Shown here: positions 61,380 through 64,000 of the stretch, in pieces
Position numbering within the stretch: position 1 is the first letter of the stretch
Layout of the letters: the number at the start of each line of letters is the position of its first letter
Origin: Flavobacterium defluvii
GTDB taxonomy: Bacteria > Bacteroidota > Bacteroidia > Flavobacteriales > Flavobacteriaceae
DNA: 64,000 nucleotides
NCBI RefSeq assembly: GCF_900129555.1
Contig: NZ_FQWC01000007.1
Coordinates: forward strand, 124,001 to 188,000
Reading direction: 5' to 3'
Translations under genes and position numbers: made by a program
Notes under the pieces: generated by a model
What the model was told of the DNA's origin: nothing
The model's input: only the letters and a program-made list of their open reading frames with translations
Database searches by the model: none

Positions 61380-62000
61380 ATGAAAAAAATCATCACTTTA
61401 ATCGCATTATTTGTAGTAGTAATAAGTTCAGCTCAAACGCAGTTTGAACAAGGAATGACAAAGGCTTTCGGACTTTGGAAAGAAGGTAAAAATGCAGAAG
61501 CTTCGGCATTATTTGAAAGAATTGCTGCAGCTGATAAAACAAGCTGGCTTCCTAATTATTATGTAGCGATGGTAAACGCAACAGCGGTTTTTTCAGAAAA
61601 AGATAAAACAAAAATTGATGCTCTTTTAACTAAAGCTCAGGATGCATTAGATGTAGAATTTATTAAAGATCAAAATAATGCAGAATTATATGTGCTTCAG
61701 GCTCTAATTTATACAGGATATGTAGTAGCAGACCCAATGACAAACGGAATGAAATATTCTGCAAAAGTTATGGAAGCTTACGCAAAAGCAAAAGCCATTG
61801 ACCCAAATAATCCAAGAGCTGTTTTTGGAGAAGCTGATTACCAGATTGGCGGCGCAAAATGGACTGGTGTTGATACAAAACCGCTTTGTGCACAAGTTGA
61901 TAAAGCTATTGAACTTTTTGCTACTTTTAAACCAGAAACTCCTTTTTCTCCAAAATGGGGATTAGACAGAGCTCTTGAAGTTCAAAAAAATTGTAAATAA
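61380..62000 (+). CDS. Secreted TPR-like protein
   Basis: 206 residues with signal peptide (about 1-18, VISSAQ). Repeated helical pairs in the style of tetratricopeptide repeats: AFGLWKEGKNAEASALFERI, AELYVLQALIYTGYV and VMEAYAKAKAIDPNNPRAVFGEA (partly quoted). No enzyme motif. It lies 20 bases before the histidine kinase gene, so the two are probably cotranscribed; a periplasmic sensing or scaffold role is inferred. Confidence 0.75.
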   Translation: MKKIITLIALFVVVISSAQTQFEQGMTKAFGLWKEGKNAEASALFERIAAADKTSWLPNYYVAMVNATAVFSEKDKTKIDALLTKAQDALDVEFIKDQNNAELYVLQALIYTGYVVADPMTNGMKYSAKVMEAYAKAKAIDPNNPRAVFGEADYQIGGAKWTGVDTKPLCAQVDKAIELFATFKPETPFSPKWGLDRALEVQKNCK

Positions 62001-62020
62001 TTTAATTTAAAATAAAAAGA

Positions 62021-63361
62021 ATGACCTTAAAACCAAATATCTTAAAAGCACTTTTAATAGGCGGAGTAGTTTTTATATTCTCCTTTTTGATTCGCTTTGC
62101 ATCATTTGGAACTGCGGTATTTACCAAAGATTTGTACATCTATTTTTTGTACTGCATGTTGTACAGCGTTGTTTTGTATGTGGTAAACGCTTCATTATTT
62201 GTGTATTTGGATAAGGTTTTTGAAGGAGCAAACAGATTTTCTGCCAGACGAATTTTTATTGGCTTTATGAGTTCATTTTTCATTTCGCTTTTCGTCATTT
62301 TTATATTGCGCATTTTTACGCAGGTTGTTATAGAGAGACGTCCTTTATTGAGCTTTTTAGCAAATGAAGATCCGGCAAATTATATAGAATCCTCGGTCAT
62401 TACTTTTATCGTTTTACTGATATTTCACGCATTACATTTTTATAAATTATATCAGGAAAACAAAGTTATACAACAAAAGATTATTGCGGGAACGGCTAAT
62501 GCCAAGTTCGAAAGTTTAAAAAATCAAATCGACCCACATTTTCTTTTTAACAGCTTAAACGTTCTAAGTTCTTTAATTGAAGAAAACCCGGATAATGCAC
62601 AGCGATTCACCACTTCTTTGTCTAAAATTTACAGATATGTTTTGGAACAAAAAGATAAGGAACTGGTTTCTGTAGAGGATGAATTATCATTTGCAAAAAC
62701 CTATATGAACCTGCTGAAAATGCGTTTCGAAAATAGTTTGTTTTACGAACTGCCTGCAGAAAACATAAATCCGGATGCCAAAGTGGTGCCGCTTTCTTTA
62801 CAGCTTTTACTAGAAAATACAGTAAAACACAATGTAGTAAGCGAACAGAAACCATTACATATTAGAATTTTTATTGACAAAGATTATTTGGTTATTCAAA
62901 ATGATCTTCAGAAAAAAGAAGTTCTGCAGGATAGACAAGGTGTTGGATTGCAGAATATTGTAAACCGTTACGGAATTATAACCGACAGAAAGGTGCTGAT
63001 TGAACAAGATGAAAAGAATTTCTCGGTTAAGATTCCAATTTTAACAAAACAAATTACTGTTATGGACATAAGTACAGAATACAACGACGAAGCTAAAGCG
63101 TATTACAGAGCTAAAAAAAGAGTAGAAGAGTTGAAAGGATTTTATGGAAATTTAATTTCATATTGCTGCGTGATTCCGTGTTTGGTTTTTATCAATTTAC
63201 AATTCTCACCTGGATTTCAATGGTTTTGGTTTTCAGCTTTAGGCTGGGGATTTGGAGTTGCCATGCATGCATTTAAGGTGTTTGGTTACAGCTCTGACTG
63301 GGAAGAAAGAAAAATTAGAGAAATTTTAGAAAAAGAGAATAATCAAAAAACCTGGAAATAA
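62021..63361 (+). CDS. LytS/YehU-type sensor histidine kinase with 2TM tail
   Basis: 446 residues. Four membrane helices (about 8-28, 38-62, 78-100, 122-142), then the His_kinase domain with the phosphoacceptor His173 in DPHFLFNSLN and a HATPase-like region (LQLLLENTVKHN, GVGLQNIVNRY). The C-terminal 85 residues form a 2TM domain (KKRVEELKGFYGNLI, then two helices, ending WEERKIREILEKE). Its stop overlaps the start of the next 2TM gene (TAATG). Usually such kinases pair with a LytTR response regulator, which may start at 63998. Confidence 0.93.
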   Translation: MTLKPNILKALLIGGVVFIFSFLIRFASFGTAVFTKDLYIYFLYCMLYSVVLYVVNASLFVYLDKVFEGANRFSARRIFIGFMSSFFISLFVIFILRIFTQVVIERRPLLSFLANEDPANYIESSVITFIVLLIFHALHFYKLYQENKVIQQKIIAGTANAKFESLKNQIDPHFLFNSLNVLSSLIEENPDNAQRFTTSLSKIYRYVLEQKDKELVSVEDELSFAKTYMNLLKMRFENSLFYELPAENINPDAKVVPLSLQLLLENTVKHNVVSEQKPLHIRIFIDKDYLVIQNDLQKKEVLQDRQGVGLQNIVNRYGIITDRKVLIEQDEKNFSVKIPILTKQITVMDISTEYNDEAKAYYRAKKRVEELKGFYGNLISYCCVIPCLVFINLQFSPGFQWFWFSALGWGFGVAMHAFKVFGYSSDWEERKIREILEKENNQKTWK

Positions 63362-63666
63362 TGACCGATAAAAATCATCTTGAGGGAGAACGATATTATC
63401 ATGCTCAAAAAAGAGTAAAAGAACTCAGAGAATTTTACGAGCATCTAACAGTTTTTGTTCTTGTAAACCCAATTGTAATTGTTGTGAACATTATGACTTC
63501 GCCAGGATATTTATGGTTTCTGTGGTGTTTGATGGGATGGGGAATGGCAATTGTTTTACACGGATTGAAAGTTTTTAATCTTCCGCCTTTTTTTAATAAA
63601 AAATGGGAAGAAAGAAAAATCAGGGAAATTTTAGAAAAAGAAAGCAATCAAAAAAACTGGGAATAA
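63361..63666 (+). CDS. 2TM-domain protein, copy 1
   Basis: 101 residues, a stand-alone 2TM domain: KKRVKELREFYEHLTVFVLV, two membrane helices (about 30-75) and a C-terminal WEERKIREILEKESNQK tail nearly identical to the end of the kinase. It overlaps the kinase stop by one base (TAATG) and the next gene likewise, so the three are translationally coupled. Confidence 0.9.
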   Translation: MTDKNHLEGERYYHAQKRVKELREFYEHLTVFVLVNPIVIVVNIMTSPGYLWFLWCLMGWGMAIVLHGLKVFNLPPFFNKKWEERKIREILEKESNQKNWE

Positions 63667-63995
63667 TGGAAACAAATTCTAGTAACAGTTCAGAAGAAAA
63701 TGTTTTGAAAGAACTGGCCAGCAAAAAAGTAGTTAAGTTAAAATCATTTTATAAACATACATTTCTGTACCTGATTGCTTTAGCACTTTACCTTTTAAAA
63801 GAATATACAGAACTGCCGCTGCATTTCATTCCGATTAATTTTCTAAATGATGTAGTAATAATTATTTGGTCGGCCGTATATGTTGGATCTGCTATAGATA
63901 TGTTTGTCTCTTTCAGAATCTTTGGACATGATTGGGAAGAACGTAAATTGAGAAGTCTTTTAGAAAAGAAAAATAAAACACAAAAATGGGAGTAA
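63666..63995 (+). CDS. 2TM-domain protein, copy 2
   Basis: 109 residues from the ATG at 63666 (METNSSNSS), which overlaps the previous stop in TAATG; a longer frame from 63603 lies wholly inside the preceding gene and is rejected. Same design: KKVVKLKSFYKHTFLYLIA, two membrane helices, and a tail WEERKLRSLLEKKNK. More diverged than copy 1. Confidence 0.9.
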   Translation: METNSSNSSEENVLKELASKKVVKLKSFYKHTFLYLIALALYLLKEYTELPLHFIPINFLNDVVIIIWSAVYVGSAIDMFVSFRIFGHDWEERKLRSLLEKKNKTQKWE

Positions 63996-63997
63996 TC

Positions 63998-64000
63998 ATG
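63998..64000 (+). other. Start codon of the next gene, cut by the window end
   Basis: ATG three bases from the end, two bases after the stop of the second 2TM gene. By context this is probably a LytTR response regulator, but no sequence is available. Confidence 0.4.

Overview
The window is a low-GC chromosomal segment of a Bacteroidota bacterium, most likely a Flavobacterium close to F. johnsoniae. The evidence is a SusC/SusD polysaccharide locus, a predicted type IX secretion cargo with a type B C-terminal signal, FadL-like and BBP2-like barrels, prolyl-tRNA synthetase of the archaeal/eukaryotic type, -7 boxes of the form TAnnTTTG, and starts preceded by A-rich tracts instead of Shine-Dalgarno sequences. 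Species placement is inference from protein resemblance; no search was run.

Region 1 (about 224-21973) is a beta-mannan / galactoglucomannan utilization locus. A leftward operon (12297 to 3963) encodes a GH26 mannanase, a GPH-type sugar symporter, 4-O-beta-mannosyl-glucose phosphorylase (GH130), a cellobiose/mannobiose 2-epimerase, a small carbohydrate-binding protein, a second GH26 and a GH5 mannanase. A divergent rightward set carries an AraC regulator, SusC, SusD, a surface glycan-binding lipoprotein, a GH27 alpha-galactosidase and a second GH5 enzyme. A GH3 beta-glycosidase and an aldo/keto reductase flank it on the left. Together they fit: surface cutting and capture, TonB-dependent uptake, periplasmic trimming and removal of galactose, import of mannobiose, epimerization to mannosyl-glucose, phosphorolysis to mannose-1-phosphate and glucose.

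Region 2 (22567-36014) is mainly housekeeping: a porin, a cell-wall amidase, rimO, a FadL-like protein, an aromatic- and glycine-rich lipoprotein, proS, two tRNA-Glu genes, rpsT, a PAS histidine kinase with its response regulator, and typA.

Region 3 (36063-49980) holds a predicted T9SS cargo protein, an ABC exporter pair, an unrecognised 350-residue protein, a beta-propeller-like lipoprotein, a large phosphoesterase / kinase-like / Omp85 fusion, an HD-domain protein fused to a Pycsar-type transmembrane effector module, and a GAF-domain protein.

Region 4 (50099-64000) holds an SDR/TetR pair with a matching pair of palindromic operators, a nucleoid-associated protein, a four-helix-bundle gene framed by inverted repeats, HPP and ClC membrane proteins, a four-gene VOC/acetyltransferase/YciI/DinB cluster, an orphan TonB receptor, and a LytS-type histidine kinase operon with three successive 2TM modules; the next gene begins at the last three bases.

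Many intergenic gaps hold short repeat families (named A to J here), often nested as inverted pairs with palindromes inside. There is no CRISPR array, transposase, prophage or rRNA gene in the window.
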